The notes beneath the pieces were generated by a model. The model made no database searches, had not been told where the DNA came from, and was given only the letters and a program-made list of their open reading frames with translations. A program made the position numbers and the translations under genes. Of a stretch of DNA of 34,992 nt, positions 18,136 to 25,358 are shown piece by piece; position 1 is the stretch's first letter, and each line of letters starts with the position of its first letter. Source of the stretch: Pseudomonas citronellolis (GTDB taxonomy: Bacteria > Pseudomonadota > Gammaproteobacteria > Pseudomonadales > Pseudomonadaceae); contig NZ_JARJLT010000086.1 in assembly GCF_029335315.1 (NCBI RefSeq), positions 1-34,992 on the forward strand, read 5' to 3'.

Positions 18136-18498
18136 TCAGGCCTTCTGCTCGAAGATCACGTAGACCTTGCGGCAGGGCTCCAGCACCTCCCAGGTGCCCT
18201 TGAAGCCGGCCGGAATCACGAAGCGATCGCCGGCGCGCACGGTCTTGGCGCCGCCGTCGGCGTCGCGGATCACCGAAACGCCCTGGAGGATCTCGCAGTA
18301 CTCGTGCTCGCTGTAGCTGACGGTCCAGTGGCCGACCGCGCCTTCCCAGATGCCGACGTTGAACTGGCCGCAGGGGCTGCCGTAGTGGTTGCGCACGCTT
18401 TGCTCGGGATCGCCCTTGAGCACCTTCTCCGGCGCCGGACGGTAGTGCTCGGCGGCGGTACCGGCCTGGGCGAAGTCGACGATCTGCTCGATGTTCAT
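18136..18498 (-). CDS. Small cupin-domain protein (DUF861/Cupin_3 type)
   Basis: A 120-residue protein. The segment VGHWTVSYSEHEYCEILQGVSVIRDADGGAKTVRAGDRFVIPAGFKGTWEVLEPCRKVYVIFE is a single cupin barrel with the EHEYCEILQG and GDRFVIPAGFKGTW motifs of the Cupin_3 group. That group includes ureidoglycine aminohydrolase-like domains and many proteins of unknown role. The first barrel motif has only limited metal-ligand residues (H, E), so catalytic function is uncertain. It diverges from the pauC aldehyde dehydrogenase across 269 nt. In Pseudomonas such proteins often sit beside polyamine or gamma-aminobutyrate genes, but its substrate is unknown. Confidence 0.85.
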   Translation of the reverse strand: MNIEQIVDFAQAGTAAEHYRPAPEKVLKGDPEQSVRNHYGSPCGQFNVGIWEGAVGHWTVSYSEHEYCEILQGVSVIRDADGGAKTVRAGDRFVIPAGFKGTWEVLEPCRKVYVIFEQKA

Positions 18499-18598
18499 GC
18501 TGACACTCGTTTTCTTGTGGGTTGTGCGAGTCCCGCAGGGTCCGGGCGGACCCGGGCGGAAGCGTAATCAATCGAGTCTATGTTTAATAAAACGAACG

Positions 18599-18662
18599 TG
18601 ACAAGGCGTTTTGGCGCCAAAGTGTCAAAAATATTGAAAATTAGCCCATCCCGGTTTAGGGT
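18599..18662 (+). promoter_or_regulatory. Candidate pauC promoter with palindromic operator
   Basis: In the cupin-pauC divergent gap, TTGAAA (18634-18639), a 17-nt spacer and TAGGGT (18657-18662) form a plausible promoter for pauC. Just upstream is a perfect 12-bp palindrome TTTGGCGCCAAA (18610-18621), itself bracketed by TGACA (18599-18603) and TGTCA (18623-18627). Such a nested dyad next to the -35 box is a good candidate operator, possibly for PauR. Further down the leader a 7-bp hairpin lies at 18709-18727. Confidence 0.45.
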
Positions 18663-18767
18663 GGCGATCAGTGTGGCCCGTGCGCCGCCTTGCAGAATTT
18701 CTGACAGCGCGCCCCTCTCCGGGGCGCCGGGACTTCGATAAGTAATTCAATAAGAGGACAAGTTGTC

Positions 18768-20261
18768 ATGAGTACCCTCACTCGCGCCGACTGGGAAGCT
18801 CGCGCCCAGAACCTGAAGATCGAAGGCCGCGCCTTCGTTGACGGCCAGTACGTCGATGCCATCGACGGCGCCACCTTCGATTGCCTGAGCCCGGTTGACG
18901 GCCGCTTCCTGGCCAAGGTCGCCAGCTGCGACGCCGCCGACGCCGAGCGCGCCGTGCAGGTCGCCCGCGCCGCCTTCGAATCCGGCGTCTGGTCGCGCCA
19001 GGCCCCGGCCAAGCGCAAGAAGGTCATGATCCGCTTCTCCGAGCTGATGCTCGAGCACGCCGAAGAGCTGGCCCTGCTGGAAACCCTGGACATGGGCAAG
19101 CCGATCAGCGACTCGCTGAACGTCGACGTGTCCGGCGCCGCCAACAGCATCCGCTGGAGCGGTGAAGCGATCGACAAGATCTACGACGAAGTCGCCGCCA
19201 CCCCGCACAACGAGCTGGGCCTGGTCACCCGCGAAGCCGTCGGCGTGGTCGCCGCCATCGTGCCGTGGAACTTCCCGCTGCTGATGTCCTGCTGGAAACT
19301 CGGCCCGGCGCTGTCCACCGGCAACTCGGTGATCCTCAAGCCTTCCGAGAAGTCGCCGCTGACCGCCATCCGCGTCGCCCAACTGGCCATCGAGGCCGGC
19401 ATCCCGAAAGGCGTGCTGAACATCCTGCCGGGCTTCGGCCACACCGTCGGCAAGGCCCTGGCCCTGCACATGGACGTGGACACCCTGGTGTTCACCGGTT
19501 CGACCAAGATCGCCAAGCAGCTGATGGTCTACGCCGGCGAGTCGAACATGAAGCGCGTCTGGCTGGAAGCCGGCGGCAAGAGCCCGAACATCGTCTTCGC
19601 CGACGCGCCTGACCTGCAGGCCGCCGCCGAATCCGCCGCCAGCGCCATCGCCTTCAACCAGGGCGAAGTCTGCACCGCCGGTTCGCGCCTGCTGGTGGAG
19701 AAATCCATCAAGGCCGAGTTCCTGCCGCTGGTGGTCGAAGCGCTGAAAGCCTGGAAGCCGGGCAACCCGCTGGACCCGAGCACCACCGTTGGCGCCCTGG
19801 TCGACACCACCCAGATGAACAACGTGCTGGGCTACATCCAGGCCGGCCACGACGACGGCGCCAAGCTGGTCGCCGGCGGCAAGCGCGTGCTGGAAGAAAC
19901 CGGCGGCACCTACGTCGAGCCGACCATCTTCGACGGCGTGAGCAACGCCATGCGCATCGCCCGCGAGGAAATCTTCGGGCCGGTGCTGTCGGTGATCGAG
20001 TTCGAAGACGCCGAAGAAGCCGTGCGCATCGCCAACGACACCCCGTACGGCCTGGCCGCCGCGGTGTGGACCAGCAACCTGTCCAAGGCTCACCTGGTCG
20101 GCAAGGCCCTGCGTGCCGGCAGCGTGTGGATCAACCAGTACGACGGCGGCGACATGACCGCACCGTTCGGTGGCTTCAAGCAGTCGGGTAACGGCCGCGA
20201 CAAGTCGCTGCACGCCTTCGACAAGTACACCGAGCTGAAGGCCACCTGGATCAAGCTGTAA
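18768..20261 (+). CDS. pauC: NAD(P)-dependent aldehyde dehydrogenase of polyamine catabolism (PauC/KauB-like)
   Basis: A 497-residue ALDH-superfamily enzyme. Visible motifs: VVAAIVPWNFPLLMSCWKLGPALSTGNSV, KPSEKSPLTA (cofactor Lys), FTGSTKIAKQL, the general-base LEAGGKSPNIVF, the nucleophile segment FNQGEVCTAGSRLLV (catalytic Cys) and EEIFGPVLSV. It is closest to the PuuC/KauB group, which oxidises gamma-glutamyl-aminobutyraldehyde, 4-guanidinobutyraldehyde and related aldehydes from putrescine, agmatine and spermidine breakdown. In P. aeruginosa the gene in this neighbourhood is pauC (also called kauB). The start ATG at 18768 has AGAGGA upstream, inside an A-rich segment that may bind Hfq/Crc. 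A hairpin terminator follows. Confidence 0.93.
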   Translation: MSTLTRADWEARAQNLKIEGRAFVDGQYVDAIDGATFDCLSPVDGRFLAKVASCDAADAERAVQVARAAFESGVWSRQAPAKRKKVMIRFSELMLEHAEELALLETLDMGKPISDSLNVDVSGAANSIRWSGEAIDKIYDEVAATPHNELGLVTREAVGVVAAIVPWNFPLLMSCWKLGPALSTGNSVILKPSEKSPLTAIRVAQLAIEAGIPKGVLNILPGFGHTVGKALALHMDVDTLVFTGSTKIAKQLMVYAGESNMKRVWLEAGGKSPNIVFADAPDLQAAAESAASAIAFNQGEVCTAGSRLLVEKSIKAEFLPLVVEALKAWKPGNPLDPSTTVGALVDTTQMNNVLGYIQAGHDDGAKLVAGGKRVLEETGGTYVEPTIFDGVSNAMRIAREEIFGPVLSVIEFEDAEEAVRIANDTPYGLAAAVWTSNLSKAHLVGKALRAGSVWINQYDGGDMTAPFGGFKQSGNGRDKSLHAFDKYTELKATWIKL

Positions 20262-20285
20262 GTTGATCTCGGCCTGAAAGCAGGT

Positions 20286-20367
20286 CGGCCCCGCGCGGTT
20301 GGTGGGGCCGGCTCTGACAAAGAGCCATACCCGCGGCCGGGTTTCCCTTTTTGGGGAGCCCGGCCGC
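20286..20367 (+). terminator. Three tandem inverted repeats after pauC; last one a likely terminator
   Basis: Three consecutive perfect stems fill this gap: 20286-20292/20304-20310 (7 bp), 20310-20315/20321-20326 (6 bp) and 20333-20341/20359-20367 (9 bp with an inner CCC/GGG). The last is very stable and is followed by TTT, so it probably ends pauC transcription before the MFS gene. Confidence 0.6.
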
Positions 20368-20433
20368 TTTGCATTGCGCATCGGGTTCCCATCTGAGCCC
20401 GGAGTGCGCTCCGGATGGAACGGGAGAACGACA

Positions 20434-21603
20434 ATGCGTTGGGGTCCTTATTTCGCTGTCTGCCTGTCAGTCATCAGCATCGGCCTGGCCCTCGGTCTGA
20501 CCATGCCCCTGGTGTCCCTGCGCCTGGAAGGCTGGGGCTACGGCAACTTCGCCATCGGCGTGATGGCCGCCACGCCGGCCGTCGGCGTGCTGCTCGGCGC
20601 GCTGATCTCCGGGCGCCTGGCCGCGCGGCTGGGCACGCCCCGGCTGATGCGCTGGTGCCTGCTCAGCGGAGCCTTTTCCGTCGGCCTGCTGGCGCTGCTG
20701 CAGAGCTACCCGGTGTGGCTGGTGCTGCGCCTGCTGATCGGCGTGCAACTGACCGTGGTGTTCATCCTCGGCGAGAGCTGGATCAACCAGCTGGCGGTGG
20801 AGAAGTGGCGTGGCCGCCTGGTGGCGCTGTACGGCACCGGCTATGCGCTGAGCCAGTTGTCCGGGCCGGTGCTGCTGACCTTCATCGGCACCGCCGACAA
20901 CCGCGGCTTCTGGATCGGCGTCGGCTTGCTGGTGTGCGGTTCGCTGCTGCTGGTGGGGCGCAGCGGAGCGCCGAAGGTTGACCCGCACAGCGCCTCGGGG
21001 CGCGGGCTGTTCGCCTTCTGCGGCAAGCTGCCGGCGATCGCCTGGGCGGTGGTGCTGTTCGCCGGTTTCGAGGCGATGATCCTGACCCTGCTGCCGGTCT
21101 ACGGCGTGCGCCAGGGCTTCACCCAGGCGGTGGCGCTGACCATGGTCACGGTGGTGGTGATCGGCGACGCGCTGCTGCAACTGCCGATCGGCTGGCTGGC
21201 CGACCGGGTGTCGCGGCAGTCGCTGTTCAAGGGGTGCGGCCTGGTCCTGCTGCTGAGCAGCCTGGGCATTCCGCCGCTGCTGCACGGCCCGCTGATCTGG
21301 CCGGTGCTGGTGCTGTTCGGCGCGAGCGCAGGCGGGTTGTTCACCCTGTCGCTGATCCTCATTGGCGAGCGCTACCGCGACGACGCGCTGGTTCGCGCCA
21401 ACGCGCACATCGCCCAGCTCTGGGGTATCGGTTGCCTGATCGGGCCGCTGACCACCGGCGCGGTCAGCCAGTGGGTGAGCGGCCACGCGCTGCCGCTGAT
21501 GATGGCGCTGGGCGCCTTCGGCTTCGTCGTGCTGGTGTGGCGCAAGGGCCTGCCGCCGGTGGAAGCCAAGGGCGACGAACTGCTTGACGCGAGCGGCCGC
21601 TAG
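20434..21603 (+). CDS. Major facilitator superfamily transporter
   Basis: A 389-residue membrane protein with about twelve hydrophobic helices. The first runs MRWGPYFAVCLSVISIGLAL, and the loop after helix 2 reads SGRLAARLGTPRLMR, an MFS motif-A-like GRLADR sequence; a second copy, GWLADRVSRQSLF, follows in the C-terminal half. This YcaD/YhfC-like layout is common in Pseudomonas MFS proteins. The substrate is unknown; position between pauC and pauB4 makes a link to polyamines possible but not shown. The frame opens at 20299, but ATG at 20434 is chosen because GGGAG lies upstream and the protein then starts directly with a membrane helix; the longer version would cross the pauC terminator hairpins. 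Confidence 0.9.
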   Translation: MRWGPYFAVCLSVISIGLALGLTMPLVSLRLEGWGYGNFAIGVMAATPAVGVLLGALISGRLAARLGTPRLMRWCLLSGAFSVGLLALLQSYPVWLVLRLLIGVQLTVVFILGESWINQLAVEKWRGRLVALYGTGYALSQLSGPVLLTFIGTADNRGFWIGVGLLVCGSLLLVGRSGAPKVDPHSASGRGLFAFCGKLPAIAWAVVLFAGFEAMILTLLPVYGVRQGFTQAVALTMVTVVVIGDALLQLPIGWLADRVSRQSLFKGCGLVLLLSSLGIPPLLHGPLIWPVLVLFGASAGGLFTLSLILIGERYRDDALVRANAHIAQLWGIGCLIGPLTTGAVSQWVSGHALPLMMALGAFGFVVLVWRKGLPPVEAKGDELLDASGR

Positions 21604-21611
21604 GCCCGTTC

Positions 21612-21643
21612 TTCGTAGGAGCGAGCGTGCTCGCTCCTACGAA
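21612..21643 (+). repeat. REP palindrome, first of an inverted pair
   Basis: A perfect 15-bp stem (21612-21626 with 21629-21643) around GT, containing GTAGGAGCGAGC and its complement. This is the typical Pseudomonas REP core. It lies just after the MFS stop codon and before the convergent phospholipase gene, where it may also act as a transcription barrier for both. Confidence 0.85.
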
Positions 21644-21673
21644 ATGCCCCGTAAGCCGTACTCCGGGAGTGCA

Positions 21674-21688
21674 CCCGCGAGCTCCTAC
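21674..21688 (-). repeat. Partial REP in opposite orientation, containing a stop codon
   Basis: On the minus strand this reads GTAGGAGCTCGCGGG, the same REP head in inverted orientation to the copy at 21612. The TAG in its GTAGGAG head is the stop codon of the phospholipase-D-like gene (21687-21685). Confidence 0.7.
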
Positions 21689-23238
21689 AGCAGCTTCTCC
21701 AGGCCGATGGCGCCGGCGATCCAGGCATTGAAGCGGCGCCACAGGCTGCCCGGTTCGTGGTGCAGCACGTGGGGGTGGCCGCTGCGCTCGTCGACCCAGA
21801 TAAGCCGGGGGCGGCTGCCGCTGCGGTCGATGTGCACCTGGTAGCTGACGCTCGGTGACATCCCCGCCAGCGCCAGCTTGCGGGTCTGCTCGGCCAGCTC
21901 CGGGCTGTCGACGATGACGCCGACCTCGGTGTTCCAGATGATCGAGCGCGGGTCGAAGTTGAACGAGCCGATGAACACCTGGCGGCGGTCGAAGACGATC
22001 GCCTTGCTGTGCAGGCTGGCGCTGCTGGAGCCGCGTACCGTCCAGGGCGCGCCGGCCAGGCGCAGGTCCGGTTGCGCGCGCAGTTCGTGCAGCTGCACGC
22101 CATGCTCCAGCAGGGCCATGCGGTAGGGTGCGTAGCCGGCGTGCACGGCGGGCACGTCGGTGGCCTCCAGCGAGTTGGTCAGCAGGCGTACGCTGACGCC
22201 GCTGTCGGCGCGTCCGGTGAGGTAGGTGACGCCGCTGTCGGTGGGCACGAAGTAGGCCGAGACCAGGATCAGCTCCTTCGACACCTGGCGGAACAGCGGG
22301 TCGAGCTGGGTGCTCAACTGCTGTTGCGGGCGACTCTCGCCACGGTCGAGGACCTTCAGCGGGTCGTCCCAGATCGCCCGCCCCGGCGCCCAGACCAGCT
22401 CGTCCAGCCAGCTGTTCAGGTTCGCCGAGGCGCTGCGCAGGTGCAGGCGCTGCAGGTAGGCCGAATGGCGCACCTTGCTTCGTTCCAGGTAGTTGTCGAG
22501 GCCGCGGCGGGCGCGTTCGAGGTCGTGGCTGTCGGGCTTGCTCCACAGGTAGTCCTCGATGGGGCGGCTGATGGCGCTGTTCCAGTACTGGTCGAAGCCG
22601 CGCCCCAGTTCCTCGGCCACCGGGCCGGCACCGAGCAGGTCGAGGTCGCTGAAGTTCATCTCCGACTTGGCGCCGAAGTATTCGTCGCCCAGGTTGCGGC
22701 CGCCGACGATGGCCACGCTGTTGTCCGCCAGCCACAGCTTGTTGTGCATGCGCCGGTGCTGCTCGGCGAGGTTGAACAGGCGCCCGATGTTGCGCGTGAT
22801 GCCGGTGCTGCGGCCCAGGTGCAGGGGGTTGAACAGGCGCACCTGGATGTTCGGGTGGGCGGCCAGGGTGCCGATCTCGTAGTCCCAGCCGTCGCTGCTG
22901 GTGTCGTCGATCAGCACGCGCACCCGCACGCCACGGTCGGCTGCCTTGAGCAGTTCGTGGATCAGCGCGCGGGTGGTGAGGCCGTCGTGGACGATGTAGT
23001 ACTGGATGTCCAGGCTGCGCTGGGCGGCGCGGATCAGTTCGGCGCGGGCGAGGAAGGCGTCGCTGCTGGAGGCCAGCAGGCGGAAACCGGAATCGCCGGG
23101 ATGTGCCGAGGCCCGCTGGCGCACCGCGTCGCCCAGGCTGGTGCCGCTCGCGGCCAGGGCGTGCGACGGGGTGGGGCTGGGAGCGCTGGCGCAGCCGCCG
23201 AGCAGCAGCAGCGCGAGCAACAGGAGGCGTGGTAGCAA
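21685..23238 (-). CDS. Phospholipase D superfamily lipoprotein (cardiolipin-synthase-like)
   Basis: A 517-residue protein with a lipoprotein signal (LLLLALLLLGGCASAPS, lipobox LGGC at about residue 15). Two PLD catalytic motifs are intact: HNKLWLADNSVAIVGGRN (near residue 180) and HSKAIVFDRRQVFIGSFNFDPRS (near residue 390), each an HxK(x)4D type motif. The overall plan resembles ClsC/YmdC-like enzymes, which transfer or hydrolyse phosphatidyl groups. The lipid anchor would put this one on the periplasmic face of a membrane. The start is TTG at 23238 with GGAG upstream; no in-frame ATG precedes the signal peptide. The substrate is not known. It converges on the MFS gene across a REP pair, and its stop codon lies inside a REP. 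Confidence 0.88.
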   Translation of the reverse strand: MLPRLLLLALLLLGGCASAPSPTPSHALAASGTSLGDAVRQRASAHPGDSGFRLLASSSDAFLARAELIRAAQRSLDIQYYIVHDGLTTRALIHELLKAADRGVRVRVLIDDTSSDGWDYEIGTLAAHPNIQVRLFNPLHLGRSTGITRNIGRLFNLAEQHRRMHNKLWLADNSVAIVGGRNLGDEYFGAKSEMNFSDLDLLGAGPVAEELGRGFDQYWNSAISRPIEDYLWSKPDSHDLERARRGLDNYLERSKVRHSAYLQRLHLRSASANLNSWLDELVWAPGRAIWDDPLKVLDRGESRPQQQLSTQLDPLFRQVSKELILVSAYFVPTDSGVTYLTGRADSGVSVRLLTNSLEATDVPAVHAGYAPYRMALLEHGVQLHELRAQPDLRLAGAPWTVRGSSSASLHSKAIVFDRRQVFIGSFNFDPRSIIWNTEVGVIVDSPELAEQTRKLALAGMSPSVSYQVHIDRSGSRPRLIWVDERSGHPHVLHHEPGSLWRRFNAWIAGAIGLEKLL

Positions 23239-23283
23239 GCGGGAGTCTCCGGACCTTCCGCCCGGGGCGGAACTGCGGAGATT

Positions 23284-24603
23284 CTAGCCGCTGAGCGCCT
23301 CCTTGAAGCGATACCAGGCCATGCCCAGCGCCAGCAGCGGCGAACGCAGCAGCTTGCCGCCGGGGAAGGTCACGTGGGGGACCTTGGCGAACAGTTCGAA
23401 ACCGCTGCTGTACTGGCCGGCGATGGCCTCGGCGAGCAGCTTGCCGGCCAGGTGCGTGGCGTTCACCCCGTGGCCGGCGTAGGCCTGGGCGAAGTACACG
23501 TTGGCGTGCCCCGGCAGGCGGCCGATCTGCGGCAGGCGGTTGGCGCCGATGCCGATCATGCCGCCCCACTGGAAGTCGATGCGGGCGTCGGCCAGGTGCG
23601 GGAACACCTTGAGCATCTTCGGCCGCATGTAGGCGGCGATGTCCGCCGGGTCGCGCCCGGAGTAGTGGCAGGCGCCGCCGAACAGCAGGCGGTTGTCGGC
23701 GGAAAGGCGGTAGTAGTCCAGGGCCACGCGCTGGTCGCATACCGCCATGTTCTGCGGCAGCAGCTCGCGGGCCAGGTCGGCAGGCAGCGGCTCGGTGGCG
23801 ATCACATAGCTGCCGGCCGGCAGCACCTTGCCGTCGAGGTAGGGGTTCAGGCCGTTCTGGTAGGCGTTGCAGGCGATCACCAGGGTGCTGGCGCGCACGC
23901 TGCCGCCGGCGGTGCGCACGCGCACCTGGGCGCCGTAGTCGATGCCGGTGACCCGCGAATCCTCGAACAGGCGCACGCCCAGGGACTGCGCGGCGGCGGC
24001 CTCGCCGAGGGCGAGGTTGAGCGGGTGCAGGTGGCCGGAACCCATGTCGACCATGCCGCCGACGTAGCAGTCGGCGCCGACGATGCCGCGCATCTCGTCC
24101 TGGGCGACCATGCGCAGCTCATGGGTGTAGCCCAGGCCCTTGAGCTCCTCGTAGTCCTCGCGGAAGCCCTCGACGTCCGAGGCCTTGTTGGCCAGGTCGC
24201 AGTAACCCCAGGTCAGGTCGCAGTCGATGGCGTACTTCTCGACGCGCTGGCGCACGATCTGCACCGCCTCCAGGCCCATCAGCTTGAGCTGGCGCACGCC
24301 GTCGCGGCCGATTACCGGCTCGAACTGTTCGACGCCGTGGCCGACCCCGCGAATCAGCTGCCCGCCGTTGCGCCCGCTGGCGCCCCAGCCGAGCTTGCGG
24401 GCTTCCAGCAGGACCACCGAGAGGCCGCGTTCGGCCAGTTCTATCGCGGTGTTCAGCCCGGAGAAACCGCCGCCGATGATGCACACGTCGGCCACTTCCT
24501 CGCCGGCCAGGGGCGGGCATTCGAGGCGCAGGTTGGCGCTCGCGGCATAGTAGGAAGGGGCGTGCTGGTCGGTGTGCACCGGGAGGCGAACGCGGGCGTT
24601 CAT
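23284..24603 (-). CDS. pauB4: FAD-dependent gamma-glutamylpolyamine oxidase (PauB/PuuB-like)
   Basis: A 439-residue DAO-family flavoprotein. The N-terminus is HTDQHAPSYYAASANLRLECPPL, then the FAD-binding VADVCIIGGGFSGLNTAIELAE (GxGxxG near residues 47-52) and LLEARKLGWGASGRNGGQLI. The C-terminal half has FQWGGMIGIGANRLPQIG and FAQAYAGHGVNATHLAGKL. The pattern matches gamma-glutamylputrescine oxidase PuuB and the four PauB enzymes of P. aeruginosa, which oxidise gamma-glutamylated putrescine, cadaverine or spermidine to the aldehydes used by PauC. From its neighbours I equate it with pauB4. ATG at 24603 has AGGA upstream. The leader carries an AACAACAGA stretch that may bind Hfq/Crc. Confidence 0.9.
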   Translation of the reverse strand: MNARVRLPVHTDQHAPSYYAASANLRLECPPLAGEEVADVCIIGGGFSGLNTAIELAERGLSVVLLEARKLGWGASGRNGGQLIRGVGHGVEQFEPVIGRDGVRQLKLMGLEAVQIVRQRVEKYAIDCDLTWGYCDLANKASDVEGFREDYEELKGLGYTHELRMVAQDEMRGIVGADCYVGGMVDMGSGHLHPLNLALGEAAAAQSLGVRLFEDSRVTGIDYGAQVRVRTAGGSVRASTLVIACNAYQNGLNPYLDGKVLPAGSYVIATEPLPADLARELLPQNMAVCDQRVALDYYRLSADNRLLFGGACHYSGRDPADIAAYMRPKMLKVFPHLADARIDFQWGGMIGIGANRLPQIGRLPGHANVYFAQAYAGHGVNATHLAGKLLAEAIAGQYSSGFELFAKVPHVTFPGGKLLRSPLLALGMAWYRFKEALSG

Positions 24604-24653
24604 GTGCGAAATCCTGATTATTCTGTTGTTAAAATTTTACGCAGGATAAACGC

Positions 24654-24683
24654 CGACTTCCCGCCACGCCAAGGGGGAAGTCG
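24654..24683 (-). terminator. Hairpin downstream of the Lrp-type regulator gene
   Basis: A perfect 9-bp stem (24654-24662 with 24675-24683, 12-nt loop) lies 24 nt past the dadR stop codon. On the minus strand only a short U run follows (GGCGTTTATCC), while seven U residues precede it. It may be a weak terminator or an operator for the downstream pauB4. Confidence 0.4.
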
Positions 24684-24707
24684 CAAAAAAACGGCAGCTT
24701 GTCGCGA

Positions 24708-25196
24708 TCAGTCGGGAATCGGCAGGGTCAGGCTCTCCTTGACCTCTTCCATGACGATGTAGCTCTTCGACTCGCGCACGTGCGGCAGCTTCAGCAGGAT
24801 GTCGCCGAGCAGCTTGCGGTAGGAGGCCATCTCGGAGATGCGCGCCTTCACCAGGTAGTCGAAGTGGCCGGACACCAGGTGGCACTCCAGCACATGGGGC
24901 AGCTTGAGCACGGCGCGGCGGAAGTCCTCGAAGGTGTCGCCGGACTTGTAGTCCAGGCTGATCTCGACGAACACCAGCAGGCTGGCCTTGAGGTACTGCG
25001 GATTCAGCCGGGCGTTGTAGCCCATGATGATCCCCTCGCGCTCCAGGCGCCGCACGCGCTCGGTGCAGGGGGTGGTGGAGAGGCCGACGCGCTCGCCCAG
25101 CTCGGTGAAGGAGATGCGCCCCTCCTCCTGGAGAATTCGCAGGATATTGCGGTCGATCTTGTCCAGTTCGCGGCGACTTTGGTGCTGGGTTCTCAT
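24708..25196 (-). CDS. dadR: Lrp/AsnC-family regulator of alanine catabolism (DadR)
   Basis: A 162-residue Lrp-type protein. The N-terminal helix-turn-helix (LDKIDRNILRILQEEGRISFTELGERVGLSTTPCTERVRRLEREGII) is followed by the RAM/AsnC effector domain (VFVEISLDY, FRRAVLKLPHVLECHLVSGHFDYLVK), which senses amino acids and forms octamers. The length is that of the P. aeruginosa protein next to this locus, named Lrp or DadR, which activates dadA in response to alanine. The frame is open far upstream, but ATG at 25196 is chosen because the Lrp family starts there. It diverges from ydbH. An Lrp-like 15-bp palindrome upstream (25256-25270) suggests autoregulation. It is 3.6 kb from its likely target dadA. 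Confidence 0.94.
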   Translation of the reverse strand: MRTQHQSRRELDKIDRNILRILQEEGRISFTELGERVGLSTTPCTERVRRLEREGIIMGYNARLNPQYLKASLLVFVEISLDYKSGDTFEDFRRAVLKLPHVLECHLVSGHFDYLVKARISEMASYRKLLGDILLKLPHVRESKSYIVMEEVKESLTLPIPD

Positions 25197-25255
25197 GGGG
25201 CTGCTCGGGGTAGTGCTTATGGTTGGTGAATTGTCGCCAAATATAGTCGTTAAGC

Positions 25256-25270
25256 CAGTGAATATCACTG
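25256..25270. promoter_or_regulatory. Lrp-type operator between dadR and ydbH
   Basis: CAGTGAATATCACTG is a perfect dyad (CAGTGA-ATA-TCACTG) and agrees with the E. coli Lrp consensus YAGHAWATTWTDCTR at 12 of 15 positions. It lies 60 nt upstream of the dadR start codon in the AT-rich divergent gap, a natural place for autoregulation and possibly for control of ydbH. Confidence 0.55.
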
Positions 25271-25358
25271 CCTCTTGATCTTGTGCCTGGCTGCCGCCAG
25301 CCTGTTCCCAGGTTCGCGCCGGATGCGCGGGCCGTCCCGACCGCCGCCGGAGCCTGGC

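Noticed and set aside
21464-23740. A 758-residue minus-strand frame overlapping the phospholipase-D-like gene
   Set aside because: The real protein is in another frame with signal peptide and two PLD motifs. This frame is Arg/Pro/Gly-rich without domain features.
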